Positions 57,128 to 58,434 of a stretch of DNA of 64,000 bases are shown here, piece after piece. The stretch covers positions 1,404,501 through 1,468,500 of the forward strand of contig CM057160.1 in assembly GCA_029962745.1 (NCBI GenBank). The letters are read 5' to 3'. The DNA comes from Echinometra lucunter. Its lineage: Eukaryota; Echinodermata; Echinoidea; Camarodonta; Echinometridae. The notes under the pieces are model-generated. The model had not been told where the DNA came from. It did no database searches and saw only the letters and a list, made by a program, of their open reading frames with translations. Within the stretch, counting starts at the first letter, position 1; every line of letters begins with the position of its first letter. The position numbers were made by a program, and so were the translations under genes.

Positions 57128-57406
57128 AGTAGTAGTAACAGTAGTAATAGTAATGTTTTATAGCACACAGCTAATCTGTCACAAGATCCACAACTATCTT
57201 CAAGGATGATATAACATTCCGTACCTGGTATGGTGATGTATGCCTCAATGATACCCTGTAGATCAGCGTCTCCTGCTGTTACTCGGTAGATACACTTTGG
57301 TGTCTCCTGCTCACAGATCACCGATATCCTCACCACTTCATCCACAAGTTTCTCCCAATGCTGCTCGTCACCTTCTACATAGAGAGTGTATACTTGGGCT
57401 AGTAAT
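3116..57406 (-). CDS. TIAM1: TIAM / Still life family Rac guanine nucleotide exchange factor (gene model, 24 exons plus one alternative first exon)
   Basis: This is a Rac-specific GEF of the TIAM/SIF family. Exons in transcription order: 57225-57406, 45853-45974, 31293-32564, 30704-30887, 29732-29818, 28521-28667, 22245-22339, 20020-20100, 19495-19752, 18998-19059, 18203-18290, 17899-18060, 16940-17044, 16154-16232, 14718-14819, 13628-13885, 12047-12495, 11673-11798, 11080-11286, 10199-10399, 6007-6121, 5324-5488, 4406-4487, 3116-3851. All introns are GT-AG and every junction keeps the frame. The total is 5365 bases: one base of a split codon, 1787 codons and a stop. The alternative start exon 33975-34046 joins exon 3 and gives a complete 1710-residue protein, close to vertebrate TIAM1/TIAM2 in length. 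The order EVH1, PHn-CC-Ex, RBD, PDZ, DH, PHc is diagnostic of the family; EVH1 is the SIF-type addition. The 5' end of the long form is missing. Whether the gene equals TIAM1 or is the single ancestor-like copy of TIAM1/TIAM2 cannot be decided here. Confidence 0.96.
3852..4405. other. intron 23
   Basis: A 554-base intron. About 4111-4250 it holds one copy of a dispersed repeat (AGGATAACA.ATAAGACC, then TGTTTGATTC) that recurs near 15016-15162 and, reversed, near 62470-62535. Nothing else is recognised. Confidence 0.6.
4111..4250 (+). repeat. dispersed repeat, copy 1
   Basis: It shares a string of blocks in the same order with 15016-15162: GGATAACA, ACCACAC/ACCCCAC, GGCATTTA or GGGATTTA, CTGTTTGATTC, TGTGTGTAC, CTAGT and GAGTATA. 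Part of it recurs reversed at 62470-62535. No terminal repeats or coding sequence are visible, so its class is unknown. Confidence 0.55.
4406..4487 (-). CDS. TIAM1: TIAM exon 23: PHc
   Basis: An 82-base exon covering residues 1439-1466, with split codons at both ends (Asp at the start, Asn at the end). It encodes [20 protein letters not shown], matching the late beta strands of the TIAM PHc domain, where vertebrates have a CEIVHVKSE / PERVFHL pattern. The PHc domain supports the DH domain and binds phosphoinositides. Confidence 0.93.
4661..4740. repeat. 20-bp tandem repeat, four units
   Basis: CAAGTCCCCTCTGCACGCAT is repeated four times head to tail, with one base change in the third unit. 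It directly abuts the 5' end of the LINE fragment that begins at 4741. Because 20 is not a multiple of three, it cannot be a continuation of the LINE reading frame. Confidence 0.85.
4741..5195 (+). mobile_element. 5'-truncated LINE 3' end
   Basis: The plus strand from 4742 to 4873 reads as the end of a non-LTR retrotransposon reverse-transcriptase protein: [20 protein letters not shown], then a helix ending [12 protein letters not shown] and TAA. The pattern (R)YGSRSF...TLWNSLP...FK..LK.LF is typical of the C-terminus of LINE ORF2 proteins. It is followed by an AT-rich 3' region with TTTGTAAAGCGCTTAGAG and a tail of CATTACTATTAG type. It is dead on arrival, with only about 44 codons left, and lies opposite to the host gene. 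The exact clade is not determined. Confidence 0.75.
5220..5285. repeat. ATC/ATG-rich low-complexity tract
   Basis: Short run of CATCAT, ATCATG and TGATCATGATC units between the LINE tail and exon 22. Simple-sequence DNA; no coding value. Confidence 0.7.
5324..5488 (-). CDS. TIAM1: TIAM exon 22: PHc core
   Basis: A 165-base exon for residues 1384-1439 (both ends are split codons). It encodes [17 protein letters not shown] and, later, [16 protein letters not shown]. These are the central PHc strands and match the vertebrate FKTAVVLVYKDGSKQKKK and FRFRHMIPTEALQVR blocks in order and spacing. The basic loop [10 protein letters not shown] is a plausible lipid-facing surface. Confidence 0.95.
5489..6006. 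other. intron 21-22 spacer
   Basis: A 518-base AT-rich intron. No mobile element, repeat array or further exon was recognised. Confidence 0.6.
6007..6121 (-). CDS. TIAM1: TIAM exon 21: start of PHc
   Basis: A 115-base exon, residues 1346-1384. It encodes [19 protein letters not shown] and ends in REPEVTVF. It follows the DH exon in frame as KKE|VHELAM. Vertebrate TIAM1 has KKEVADLSMGDLL...TVIWLN there, so the DH-PHc junction is conserved, including the Trp of the first PH strand. Confidence 0.95.
8913..8985. repeat. GACAGACA / GATGGATG microsatellite
   Basis: Imperfect tetranucleotide units of ACAGACAG, GATGGACG and GATGGATG. Simple sequence in intron 20. Confidence 0.8.
9800..10130 (+). 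mobile_element. tRNA-derived SINE, copy 1
   Basis: The left part is tRNA-like: an A-box-like TGTAGTGTAGTGGTTCA and a perfect B box GGTTCGAATCC. The body contains AGGTGTTAAATGGGTACCC and GGGAGTTGAGATGG. It ends with a variable ATT/AAT tail (TAACTATTATTATTC). The body is shared with a second copy at about 50450-50770. It is pol III-type by its internal promoter boxes. The acceptor stem does not close as in a working tRNA, so this is a SINE, not a tRNA gene. Confidence 0.8.
10199..10399 (-). CDS. TIAM1: TIAM exon 20: DH domain, C-terminal half
   Basis: A 201-base, phase-0 exon for residues 1279-1345. It encodes [37 protein letters not shown] and [14 protein letters not shown]. These are DH conserved region 3 and the long last helix. 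The Asn in MNKVAEHIN is the family position that contacts Rac Switch 2. Similarity to vertebrate TIAM1 is very high (EEHYHLDVAIKTMNKVASHI, then [14 protein letters not shown]). Confidence 0.97.
10400..11079. other. intron 19
   Basis: A 680-base intron. Nothing beyond AT-rich unique-looking sequence was recognised. Confidence 0.6.
11080..11286 (-). CDS. TIAM1: TIAM exon 19: DH domain, middle
   Basis: A 207-base, phase-0 exon for residues 1210-1278. It encodes [39 protein letters not shown] and ends IKPIQ, so the RhoGEF signature [14 protein letters not shown] is split exactly across the exon 19/20 junction. The Lys in this block is an interface residue in TIAM1. The vertebrate counterpart is [20 protein letters not shown]. 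Confidence 0.97.
11287..11672. other. intron 18
   Basis: A 386-base intron with no recognised element. Confidence 0.6.
11673..11798 (-). CDS. TIAM1: TIAM exon 18: DH domain
   Basis: A 126-base, phase-0 exon for residues 1168-1209. It encodes [20 protein letters not shown] and continues to DNPEEFK. It matches the LDVLFGN..E...FQ..FL..LE helix of the TIAM DH domain (conserved region 2). Confidence 0.95.
11925..12030. repeat. CAT/CAC-rich low-complexity tract
   Basis: Imperfect CAT, CCT and CAC triplets in intron 17, ending 16 bases from the exon 17 donor. A polyserine/polyhistidine-like reading frame here is an artefact of the repeat. Confidence 0.75.
12047..12495 (-). CDS. TIAM1: TIAM exon 17: PDZ-DH linker and first DH helix
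   Basis: A 449-base exon for residues 1019-1167, joined to exon 16 through a split Ala codon. It starts with an acidic Glu-rich stretch ([10 protein letters not shown]), then a Ser/Pro linker. [17 protein letters not shown] matches the conserved EQVAAFCRSL segment just before the DH domain. The DH domain proper begins at about residue 1128 with [20 protein letters not shown], which is conserved region 1 with the catalytic-interface Glu of TEKAYV. It ends FLSADE, followed in exon 18 by IDALFGN. Confidence 0.96.
12496..13627. other. intron 16
   Basis: An 1132-base intron. A CAA/CAC-type low-complexity tract lies at about 13305-13490. Nothing else was recognised. Confidence 0.6.
13305..13490. 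repeat. CAA/CAC-type triplet tract
   Basis: Long run of AAC, CAC, CAA and ACC triplets (for example ACCAACAACACAATCACCAC). The Asn/Thr-rich and Val-rich reading frames on the two strands are by-products of the simple sequence. Confidence 0.8.
13628..13885 (-). CDS. TIAM1: TIAM exon 16: second half of PDZ
   Basis: A 258-base exon for residues 932-1018, with split codons at both ends. [18 protein letters not shown] is the classic PDZ xVGDxILxxNG core. It is followed by [20 protein letters not shown], the last PDZ helix and strand. Vertebrates have LKAGDEILEINNRAADAL there. After about residue 973 comes a linker toward the DH domain. Confidence 0.96.
13886..14717. other. intron 15
   Basis: An 832-base intron. 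It holds an inverted-repeat MITE (13946-14096) and, at about 14330-14445, a 3'-tail-like stretch ending TTGAAGTTGAAGTTC that may be a degraded LINE tail. Confidence 0.5.
13946..14096. mobile_element. CAGGGCCC-end MITE, copy 1
   Basis: A 151-bp element with inverted termini CAGGGCCCTG at each end and inner arms AAAACCTGTTATCAAC / ATAACAAGTTTTAATAAG. The interior (ATCTGATTGGCTGAGAGCAAAT) is shared with copies at about 15549-16105 (interrupted) and at 44244-44395. No coding sequence, so it is a non-autonomous DNA element. Confidence 0.85.
14718..14819 (-). CDS. TIAM1: TIAM exon 15: PDZ, central part
   Basis: A 102-base exon for residues 898-932. It encodes [20 protein letters not shown] and [13 protein letters not shown]. 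With the previous exon it forms the PDZ carboxylate-binding loop TFGLSL (TYGFSL in vertebrate TIAM1) and the second strand. ALESGGLA matches VKETGLA. Confidence 0.95.
15016..15162 (+). repeat. dispersed repeat, copy 2
   Basis: Same block order as 4111-4250, including GGATAACAT, CTGTTTGATTCC, GTGTGTAC and GAGTATA. It stops where the MITE at 15163 begins. The sequence after the MITE (TGTACTGG) resembles what follows the same point in copy 1 (TATACTGG), so the MITE probably landed inside the repeat. Confidence 0.55.
15163..15320. mobile_element. GGGTGCCGTTGCA-end MITE
   Basis: A 158-bp element with about 53-bp inverted termini. The left end is GGGTGCCGTTGCACATAAAC and the right end is its near-perfect reverse (TATGCAACGGCACCC). 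Both arms contain TTTGCCATCAATGGTAAC. The interior is short and non-coding. Confidence 0.88.
15459..15548 (-). pseudogene. partial duplicate of TIAM exon 14 (donor half)
   Basis: On the minus strand this repeats the 3' part of exon 14 almost exactly (15491-15548 against 16154-16211), with the donor GTAAG and about 30 bases of downstream intron. One extra T (CTCTTTAG versus CTCTTAG) shifts the frame. The acceptor side is cut off by the MITE at 15549. With no acceptor of its own it should not be spliced in as a normal exon. Confidence 0.85.
15549..16105. mobile_element. CAGGGCCC-type MITE, copy 2, split by a TTAA element
   Basis: The left part (CTGGACCTCGTTTCATAAAAC through TTGTTACTGA) and the right part (AACAAGTTTTATGAAACGGG) together match the copies at 13946 and 44244. 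The TTAA element at 15676-16087 sits between them, with TTAA on each side. Removing it and one TTAA restores the MITE. The MITE itself lies inside the exon-14 duplicate. Confidence 0.85.
15676..16087. mobile_element. TTAA-flanked (piggyBac-like) MITE, copy 1
   Basis: A 412-bp element flanked by TTAA at 15672-15675 and 16088-16091. Termini are CCCATTCATGACAGA and CCTGTCACGAATCGG, inverted copies of each other. TTAA duplication with CC-starting ends is the habit of piggyBac transposons. There is no transposase. A 396-bp relative is at 17237-17632 and a truncated one at 63910-64000. Confidence 0.85.
16110..16135 (-). pseudogene. partial duplicate of TIAM exon 14 (upstream remnant)
   Basis: ACAGATCTCAATCTCAT on the plus strand repeats the 5' half of exon 14 (16209-16226). 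It continues into TATACCAGTG, the intron sequence that flanks the other copy. This is the other side of the duplicated exon broken by the MITE at 15549-16105, and it marks the junction of a tandem duplication. Confidence 0.75.
16154..16232 (-). CDS. TIAM1: TIAM exon 14: end of RBD, start of PDZ
   Basis: A 79-base exon for residues 872-898. It encodes [20 protein letters not shown] and ENGTFG. YDEIEIC.K closes the Ras-binding domain (vertebrate YKEIEICPKVTQSIHIEK) and ENGTFG opens the PDZ. It splices to exon 15 via a split Gly codon. A partial duplicate lies in the downstream intron; this copy is the one with both splice sites and an open frame. Confidence 0.95.
16233..16939. other. intron 13
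   Basis: A 707-base intron without a recognised element. Confidence 0.6.
16940..17044 (-). CDS. TIAM1: TIAM exon 13: Ras-binding domain
   Basis: A 105-base, phase-0 exon for residues 837-871. It encodes [20 protein letters not shown] followed by [15 protein letters not shown]. Vertebrate TIAM1 has HQLDHSAHYLRLKF at this place in its RBD, a ubiquitin-like fold that binds active Ras-type GTPases. Confidence 0.94.
17045..17898. other. intron 12
   Basis: An 854-base intron. About half is the TTAA-flanked MITE at 17237-17632. A T/G homopolymer junction with 12 G lies at 17812-17823. Confidence 0.65.
17237..17632. mobile_element. TTAA-flanked (piggyBac-like) MITE, copy 2
   Basis: A 396-bp element with TTAA at 17233-17236 and 17633-17636, ends CCCATTTGTGACAGA and CTGTCACGAATGGG. 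It is clearly related along its whole length to 15676-16087 but lacks TTTAAAATAATTC near the right end. Both copies lie in the same orientation, 1.2 kb apart, in neighbouring introns. Confidence 0.88.
17899..18060 (-). CDS. TIAM1: TIAM exon 12: start of Ras-binding domain
   Basis: A 162-base, phase-0 exon for residues 783-836. After an acidic/Ser start ([14 protein letters not shown]) it encodes [20 protein letters not shown] followed by [25 protein letters not shown] matches the vertebrate TVVRPGDTARDTLEL block that starts the RBD. Confidence 0.95.
18203..18290 (-). CDS. TIAM1: TIAM exon 11: acidic linker
   Basis: An 88-base exon for residues 753-782. It encodes [20 protein letters not shown], a highly acidic segment between the Ex subdomain and the RBD. 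It starts with a split Thr codon shared with exon 10. No fold is evident; a charge-based regulatory linker is the simplest reading. Confidence 0.9.
18291..18997. other. intron 10
   Basis: A 707-base intron. It carries a GGGGTGTTGCAAG-end MITE (18341-18515) and a 13-base G run (18889-18901) followed by TGGGGG. No exon was recognised. Confidence 0.65.
18341..18515. mobile_element. GGGGTGTTGCAAG-end MITE
   Basis: A 175-bp element. Left end GGGGTGTTGCAAGAAAGTTG, right end its inverted copy (AACTTTCTTGCAACACCCC). Arms of about 35 bp include GCAATCGATTGCAA. Its interior (CCAATCAAAATCATTG and GATCAGAATGGTTGTTT) also resembles the MITE at 48936-49091, suggesting a common family. Confidence 0.85.
18998..19059 (-). 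CDS. TIAM1: TIAM exon 10: basic linker after Ex
   Basis: A 62-base exon for residues 733-753. It encodes [20 protein letters not shown]. It is basic and polar, with no distinct domain. Assignment rests on good splice sites and exact phase agreement with exons 9 and 11. Confidence 0.85.
19060..19494. other. intron 9
   Basis: A 435-base intron. Around 19318-19380 it has GATGGCGCATTACAAATGC followed by a TATT/ATTATT tail, which looks like the 3' end of a SINE or LINE. Otherwise plain. Confidence 0.5.
19495..19752 (-). CDS. TIAM1: TIAM exon 9: Ex subdomain
   Basis: A 258-base, phase-0 exon for residues 647-732. Key blocks are [34 protein letters not shown] and [18 protein letters not shown]. 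These are almost residue-for-residue the vertebrate FVWEQNLEQFQMDLFRFRCY, LQGGELPNPKRLLAF and [18 protein letters not shown]. The PHn-CC-Ex unit binds membranes and scaffold proteins such as CD44, JIP2 and Par3 in vertebrates. Confidence 0.97.
19795..19950. repeat. TTTATT-rich tract in intron 8
   Basis: Imperfect ATTTATTT/CATTTATT repeats. On the transcribed strand this gives about nine AATAAA hexamers within about 150 bases, just upstream of exon 9. Confidence 0.8.
20020..20100 (-). CDS. TIAM1: TIAM exon 8: coiled coil
   Basis: An 81-base, phase-0 exon for residues 620-646. It encodes [20 protein letters not shown] followed by KLAIVNQ, matching the vertebrate EKMKKMGEMQLSSVTDSKKK coiled-coil segment. 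The acceptor follows a long C run. A second AG lies three bases into the exon (CAG|GAG|AAT), so the first Glu could be left out. Confidence 0.93.
20220..20487. mobile_element. fold-back inverted repeat
   Basis: Two arms of about 107 bp (20220-20326 and 20382-20487), near 90% alike and inverted, with a 55-bp spacer. Both arms can read the peptide [20 protein letters not shown] when read inward. The arms are too long for a chance hairpin. The element class is unknown. Confidence 0.8.
20559..20988. mobile_element. CAGAGCTGCCAA-end element (hAT-like)
   Basis: A 430-bp element with inverted ends CAGAGCTGCCAA and TTGGCAGCTCTG. The interior repeats ATCCTATTT / AATCCTAC several times. AGACC occurs on both sides. 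CAG-starting ends are common in hAT elements, but I could not define an 8-bp target duplication, so the class is a guess. Confidence 0.7.
22245..22339 (-). CDS. TIAM1: TIAM exon 7: start of coiled coil
   Basis: A 95-base exon for residues 588-619. It encodes [17 protein letters not shown], then [11 protein letters not shown], and joins exon 6 as AIHS|A|CSS. Vertebrate TIAM1 reads AIHSACATAVARHHHKEDTL here, so the PHn helix to coiled-coil transition is conserved. Confidence 0.96.
24092..24290. repeat. GAG / GA-rich microsatellite
   Basis: About seventeen GAG units at 24124-24172 flanked by AGAGA and GACAGA tracts. It yields a poly-Glu, poly-Arg or poly-Pro reading frame depending on frame and strand; none is a real gene. 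Confidence 0.9.
26570..26700. repeat. TATAAGTATGTA tandem array
   Basis: Repeats of GTATAAGTAT with small variants over about 130 bp, giving Tyr-rich reading frames on the minus strand that are not genes. Confidence 0.85.
27640..27935 (+). mobile_element. probable LINE 3' UTR with hairpin and AAT tail
   Basis: Near the 3' end, GTCACATGGAT...GGAAAAG (27775-27794) and CTTTTCCCGGCATCCATGTGAC (27832-27853) can pair as a stem. AAATAAAATAATAATAATAA follows at about 27909. A structured 3' end with an AAT-type tail is typical of LINEs and their derived SINEs. No protein remains. Confidence 0.45.
28004..28100. repeat. 24-bp tandem repeat, four units
   Basis: Unit GATACGTATCATAATAATGA plus TGAT, repeated head to tail with single-base changes. 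Each unit contains the palindrome ATACGTAT, so single strands can fold. Confidence 0.85.
28521..28667 (-). CDS. TIAM1: TIAM exon 6: PHn, C-terminal half
   Basis: A 147-base exon for residues 539-588 with split codons at both ends. It encodes [20 protein letters not shown], then [27 protein letters not shown].. and the Trp of [10 protein letters not shown] are hallmarks of the TIAM PHn domain (vertebrate [20 protein letters not shown] and ELENWITAIHS). Confidence 0.97.
28668..29731. other. intron 5
   Basis: A 1064-base intron with a poly(T) run at about 28719-28732. No element or exon was recognised. Confidence 0.6.
29732..29818 (-). CDS. TIAM1: TIAM exon 5: PHn, middle
   Basis: An 87-base exon for residues 510-539. 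It encodes [20 protein letters not shown] and continues to SEPRHIL, matching the vertebrate SLKGCTLFFYESDG block. Its 5' half and acceptor have been copied into a tandem array just upstream (29819-30170). This copy is the only one with a donor and an open frame. Confidence 0.95.
29772..30172. repeat. 97-bp tandem repeat made from the 5' half of exon 5
   Basis: GCAAGCATAGAACAGCAGCA recurs at 29878, 29975 and 30072, with the original variant (GCAAGCATAAAACAGC) at 29781, an exact 97-base period. Each unit carries about 49 bases of the exon, the AG acceptor and about 48 bases of intron. The three extra copies lack a donor and run into an in-frame TAA shortly after the exon part. Confidence 0.95.
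30191..30384. mobile_element. ACAGTCAAACCTG-end inverted-repeat element
   Basis: Left end ACAGTCAAACCTGCTTTAGC GACCACC, right end GGTGGTCATTATATACAGGT TTTACTCTA, roughly inverted copies. The interior repeats AGACCACC/AAAGACCAC. It is about 194 bp and non-coding. I recall similar GACCACC repeats from other marine animal genomes, but cannot check this. Confidence 0.65.
30704..30887 (-). CDS. TIAM1: TIAM exon 4: start of PHn
   Basis: A 184-base exon for residues 449-510. An acidic/Ser lead ([16 protein letters not shown]) is followed by [20 protein letters not shown] and [12 protein letters not shown], then a split Val codon. Vertebrate TIAM1 has VRKAGALAVKNFLVHKKNKK and ESATRRKWKHYWV. The PHn domain starts at about residue 478. 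Confidence 0.96.
30888..31292. other. intron 3
   Basis: A 405-base intron. No element could be defined from within this window. Confidence 0.5.
31293..32564 (-). CDS. TIAM1: TIAM exon 3: large Ser-rich N-terminal region
   Basis: A 1272-base, phase-0 exon for residues 25-448, the largest in the gene. It is rich in Ser, Asn, Arg and Asp and is probably disordered with many phosphorylation sites. [13 protein letters not shown] and [20 protein letters not shown] resemble the vertebrate EFADSGIEGATTDTD and [16 protein letters not shown] segments that precede PHn, in the same order. Both the long form (from exon 2) and the short form (from exon 1b) enter here in the same phase. Confidence 0.94.
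32565..33974. other. intron between exon 3 and exon 1b
   Basis: A 1410-base stretch with no recognised element or exon. For the long form it is part of the 13.3-kb intron 2. Confidence 0.55.
33975..34046 (-). CDS. TIAM1: TIAM alternative first exon 1b, MGN start
   Basis: A 72-base coding segment for residues 1-24: [20 protein letters not shown] then RHKK, followed by GTATTT. It ends in phase 0, as exon 3 requires. The ATG is preceded in frame by TAA ten codons upstream, so the reading frame really starts here. Met-Gly-Asn with Ser at position 6 fits the N-myristoylation rule. Vertebrate TIAM1 (MGNAES) and fly SIF (MGNKLS) both begin MGN. This implies an internal promoter upstream of 34046. 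The GTATTT donor is weaker than most in the gene. Confidence 0.82.
36951..37433. mobile_element. TTAA-flanked AGGCATTGG-end element
   Basis: A 483-bp element between TTAA at 36947-36950 and TTAA at 37434-37437. Ends are AGGCATTGGTTAAC and GTTAGCCAATGCCT, inverted copies. The interior has no long reading frame. The TTAA target suggests piggyBac-type mobilisation, but it is unrelated in sequence to the CCCATT.GTGACAG family. Confidence 0.8.
37491..37766. repeat. direct duplication, about 127 bp each
   Basis: 37491-37617 and 37641-37766 are alike (CCTTCATAAAAACACACAA, GAGCAAGAAGGGCCATTAAA) with scattered substitutions and an offset of about 149 bases. This is an old tandem duplication of plain intron DNA. 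Confidence 0.8.
38550..38675 (+). mobile_element. possible LINE 3' tail with GATCAATCAATC repeat
   Basis: GCAATTCAGTCTTTGGACTGCGA can form a small stem. It is followed by TTTTCAATAAAATCCTTCC and a (GATCAATC) microsatellite tail. This layout is common at LINE 3' ends. No coding part is present. Confidence 0.4.
41699..41720. repeat. poly(G) run of 22
   Basis: The longest of about fifteen poly(G)/poly(C) runs of ten or more in the window. Confidence 0.95.
43183..43226. repeat. GA microsatellite
   Basis: GAGAGAGA-type simple sequence, followed 60 bases on by a C16 run at 43289-43304. Confidence 0.85.
43401..43482. mobile_element. 80-bp TTAA palindromic element, copy 1
   Basis: TTAAGCCATTAACTACTC at the left and AGTAGCCAAGGGGTTATAA at the right form an imperfect inverted pair. 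Similar sequences lie at 46482-46562 and 48561-48647, and a weak one near 39031-39110. They are small non-coding elements. Confidence 0.6.
44244..44395. mobile_element. CAGGGCCC-end MITE, copy 3
   Basis: A 152-bp element with ends CTGGGCCCCGTTTCATAAAA and TTTTATGAAATGGGGCCCTG. It is in reverse orientation to copy 1 (13946-14096), as the core ATTTGCTCTCAACCAATCAG shows. It is the cleanest copy in the window. Confidence 0.88.
45362..45425. mobile_element. 64-bp palindromic element, copy 1
   Basis: TTTGGAGGCAGAAGGGCATT at the left pairs with AAAGCCCTTCTGGCTCTGAA at the right. A second copy at 58905-58969 has the same inner ATTAAG.CTGTATAAAA.GATATGAGT. Nearly all of each copy is arm. Confidence 0.8.
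45853..45974 (-). CDS. TIAM1: TIAM exon 2: EVH1/WH1 domain, C-terminal half
   Basis: A 122-base exon of the long form. It encodes [20 protein letters not shown], then [20 protein letters not shown]. The pattern F.QW.D....WGLNF....EA.KF is the second half of an EVH1/WH1 domain. Fly SIF has a matching VYWKDPMTNDTWGLNFTSPI block. It joins exon 1 through a split Gly codon and exon 3 in phase 0. Vertebrate TIAM1 and TIAM2 proteins as I know them lack this domain. Confidence 0.93.
46350..46403. repeat. short direct repeat, three units
   Basis: ATTTTCTATGCATTGTACA occurs three times head to tail with small differences. Confidence 0.85.
46482..46562. mobile_element. 80-bp TTAA palindromic element, copy 2
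   Basis: It starts TTAACCTGTTGGCTACTGG and ends GCAGTAGTTAACTGGTTAA, with TTAA at both outer edges. Inverse orientation relative to copy 1 at 43401. Confidence 0.65.
48561..48647. mobile_element. 80-bp TTAA palindromic element, copy 3 (degraded)
   Basis: TCAACCCATTGACTACTGAG at the left and ATAGCCAACAGGTTCA at the right resemble the ends of copies 1 and 2. The central part differs. It ends only about 20 bases before the 561-bp element. Confidence 0.5.
48725..49193. repeat. 21-bp minisatellite inside the TIR element
   Basis: Units vary around TGCGAAATTCAGGACCCGAGA, on both sides of the nested MITE and in the same direction. The reading frames here ([20 protein letters not shown]) come from the repeat and are not a gene. 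Confidence 0.88.
48936..49091. mobile_element. CCCGTAACACAAAG-end MITE nested in the TIR element
   Basis: Left end CCCCGTAACACAAAGATTTG, right end AACCTTTGTGTTACGGGCCC, inverted. Both arms include CAATCAAT. The interior (CCAATCAAGACCATTGTTT and CAATCAGAATGGTTGTTTTA) resembles the MITE at 18341-18515. Confidence 0.85.
50450..50770 (+). mobile_element. tRNA-derived SINE, copy 2
   Basis: It shares with copy 1 the blocks TTTGCCACTCTTCACCCAGG, TGTTAAGTGGGTACCC and AATGCTCCCCAGG, in the same order. The B box is decayed (GGGTCCAAATCCT) and no A box is clear, so this copy is older or 5'-truncated. Confidence 0.75.
51274..51674. mobile_element. CCCCC/GGGGG-end TIR element, 401 bp
   Basis: Ends are CCCCCTGTTCAGACACAAAA and TTTTTGTGTCTGAACACGGGGG, inverted, with TA on each side. 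The interior is visibly richer in CG dinucleotides than its surroundings and repeats TTCAGACACA-like motifs. No transposase. Confidence 0.78.
52288..52353. repeat. tandem duplication, 34-bp unit
   Basis: GACATCCAGGACACACCGAG GAAGCAT occurs twice head to tail. Confidence 0.85.
53275..53360. repeat. CTC/CTT-rich microsatellite
   Basis: CTCCTCCTC and TTCTCCTCC units. Produces Leu-, Ser- or Pro-rich reading frames that are not genes. Confidence 0.85.
54481..54661. repeat. tandem duplication, 91-bp unit
   Basis: ATGGACATAGAAATGAGCCT starts copies at 54481 and 54572. Both copies run to GATTTTGAGACTGAT. Few differences, so it is recent. Confidence 0.9.
56490..57152. repeat. GTA-type trinucleotide satellite, about 660 bp
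   Basis: Almost unbroken AGT/GTA triplets with GGT, GCA and GAA variants, for example a regular AGTAGTAGC sub-array at about 56747-56870 and nearly pure AGT runs at 56930-57000 and 57055-57120. It lies about 70 bases downstream of the exon 1 donor in the gene's direction. The long poly-Val and poly-Leu/Tyr frames are artefacts. Confidence 0.97.
57225..57406 (-). CDS. TIAM1: TIAM exon 1 (first found): EVH1/WH1 domain, N-terminal half; 5' end missing
   Basis: A 182-base internal exon of the long form. It encodes [20 protein letters not shown], then [19 protein letters not shown] and [10 protein letters not shown]. The strands [20 protein letters not shown] and AYITIP fit the first half of an EVH1 fold, and match fly SIF blocks such as WAEVFHVSASG and VNITCIQDSPECIFHITAYN. 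It starts with one base of a split codon, so at least one earlier exon exists. Confidence 0.92.
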
Positions 57407-57977
57407 CTGAAGAAAAAGACAATGACAAAACATGAAAATATTTGTTAGACTTGGTGCGCCCAGGCAGGGAAGACTCTGAAAGAAACTGTTGAGATTTATT
57501 AAATTATGGTAAGCAATTAATAATAATCCTCCAGAAGTCTTTTTCTCTTAAATATCGCAAATGCCGAAGCCAAAAGATTGAAGGTAACAAACTACAAATG
57601 AAATATATAACACAAGTATGATTAAACATGTACATATTTCTACTCTAGCAACCACTTTACACAAATGGAACATTTCTACTTAACAAAACTTACCAACACC
57701 AAACAGAACAAAAGTAATCTATCTAAGACAAAGATCTGGTAGCAAATGAAATGGGAATAACTGTGGTATCTCCTACTCTCACTATAATTGCTAATGAAAA
57801 AACTTGTACGACCCAGATTACTTCTATGAAGAACAGGAAATATTTGTCACTGACTGCACGCTACTAGCTTCCTTGACAATGCTTCCGCTATTCCTAAAAA
57901 CAAAGAAAAAAACTATCTTCTTTGTCCGTTTCTGAGTAAGACTTATTCTCAGGTCAGGTAGTAGAGCAAAGAGAACT

Positions 57978-58173
57978 GGGAGTGTTTCACAAAGAGTTAA
58001 ATTGGACTCAGAGTCATGTGTAAACGCCAATGTGCATGCTGTATTTAATGCATAATCTCAATGACAGACTTCCCAAGAGTGCGCATCCCCTGAGCATGAT
58101 CTGACCAATGTGGAATCGCAACTACGAATTTAAGTGCAACTTTAAGTCCAACTTAACTCTTTGTAAAACACCC
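57978..58173. mobile_element. GGGAGTGTTTCACAAAGAG-end MITE
   Basis: A 196-bp element. The left end GGGAGTGTTTCACAAAGAGT pairs with the right end ACTCTTTGTAAAACACCC. Inner arms TAAATTGGACT / AGTCCAACTTAA also pair. Non-coding. Confidence 0.75.
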
Positions 58174-58434
58174 TTGGACTATAATATTGGTGACATGGTT
58201 GAGCTTGTTTGTCTTTTAGCCGCATACAGTATCTGAGGGCAACTAATTAATCTATTCCGTACTAATTCTGAGATAAATGTGGGCTGGTGTCAATGGAAAA
58301 TGTGTGTTATAACAAAATCAAATTGTATCCAGGTGATTGATAAGTTCTAGTCTTTAATATTGCTTCAGGTAGAATACCAACTTTTAGGAAATGTGCAGAG
58401 AGAGAGAGAGAGACAAAGAGACAGACAGAGAGAC

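Larger units (their letters stand above)
45975..57224. other. intron 1 (11.2 kb)
   Basis: No exon was recognised. Contents: three copies of a 19-bp direct repeat (46350-46403), 80-bp TTAA palindromes (46482-46562, 48561-48647), the 561-bp inverted-repeat element (48675-49235) with a nested MITE, SINE copy 2 (about 50450-50770), a CCCCC/GGGGG-end element (51274-51674), short tandem duplications (52288-52353, 54481-54661), a CT/CCT-rich tract (53215-53360) and the GTA microsatellite (56490-57152). Confidence 0.6.

Noticed and set aside
56503..57345. Long poly-Val (plus) and poly-Leu/Tyr (minus) reading frames
   Set aside because: They are translations of the GTA satellite; only the part after 57225 on the minus strand is real, and that is TIAM exon 1.
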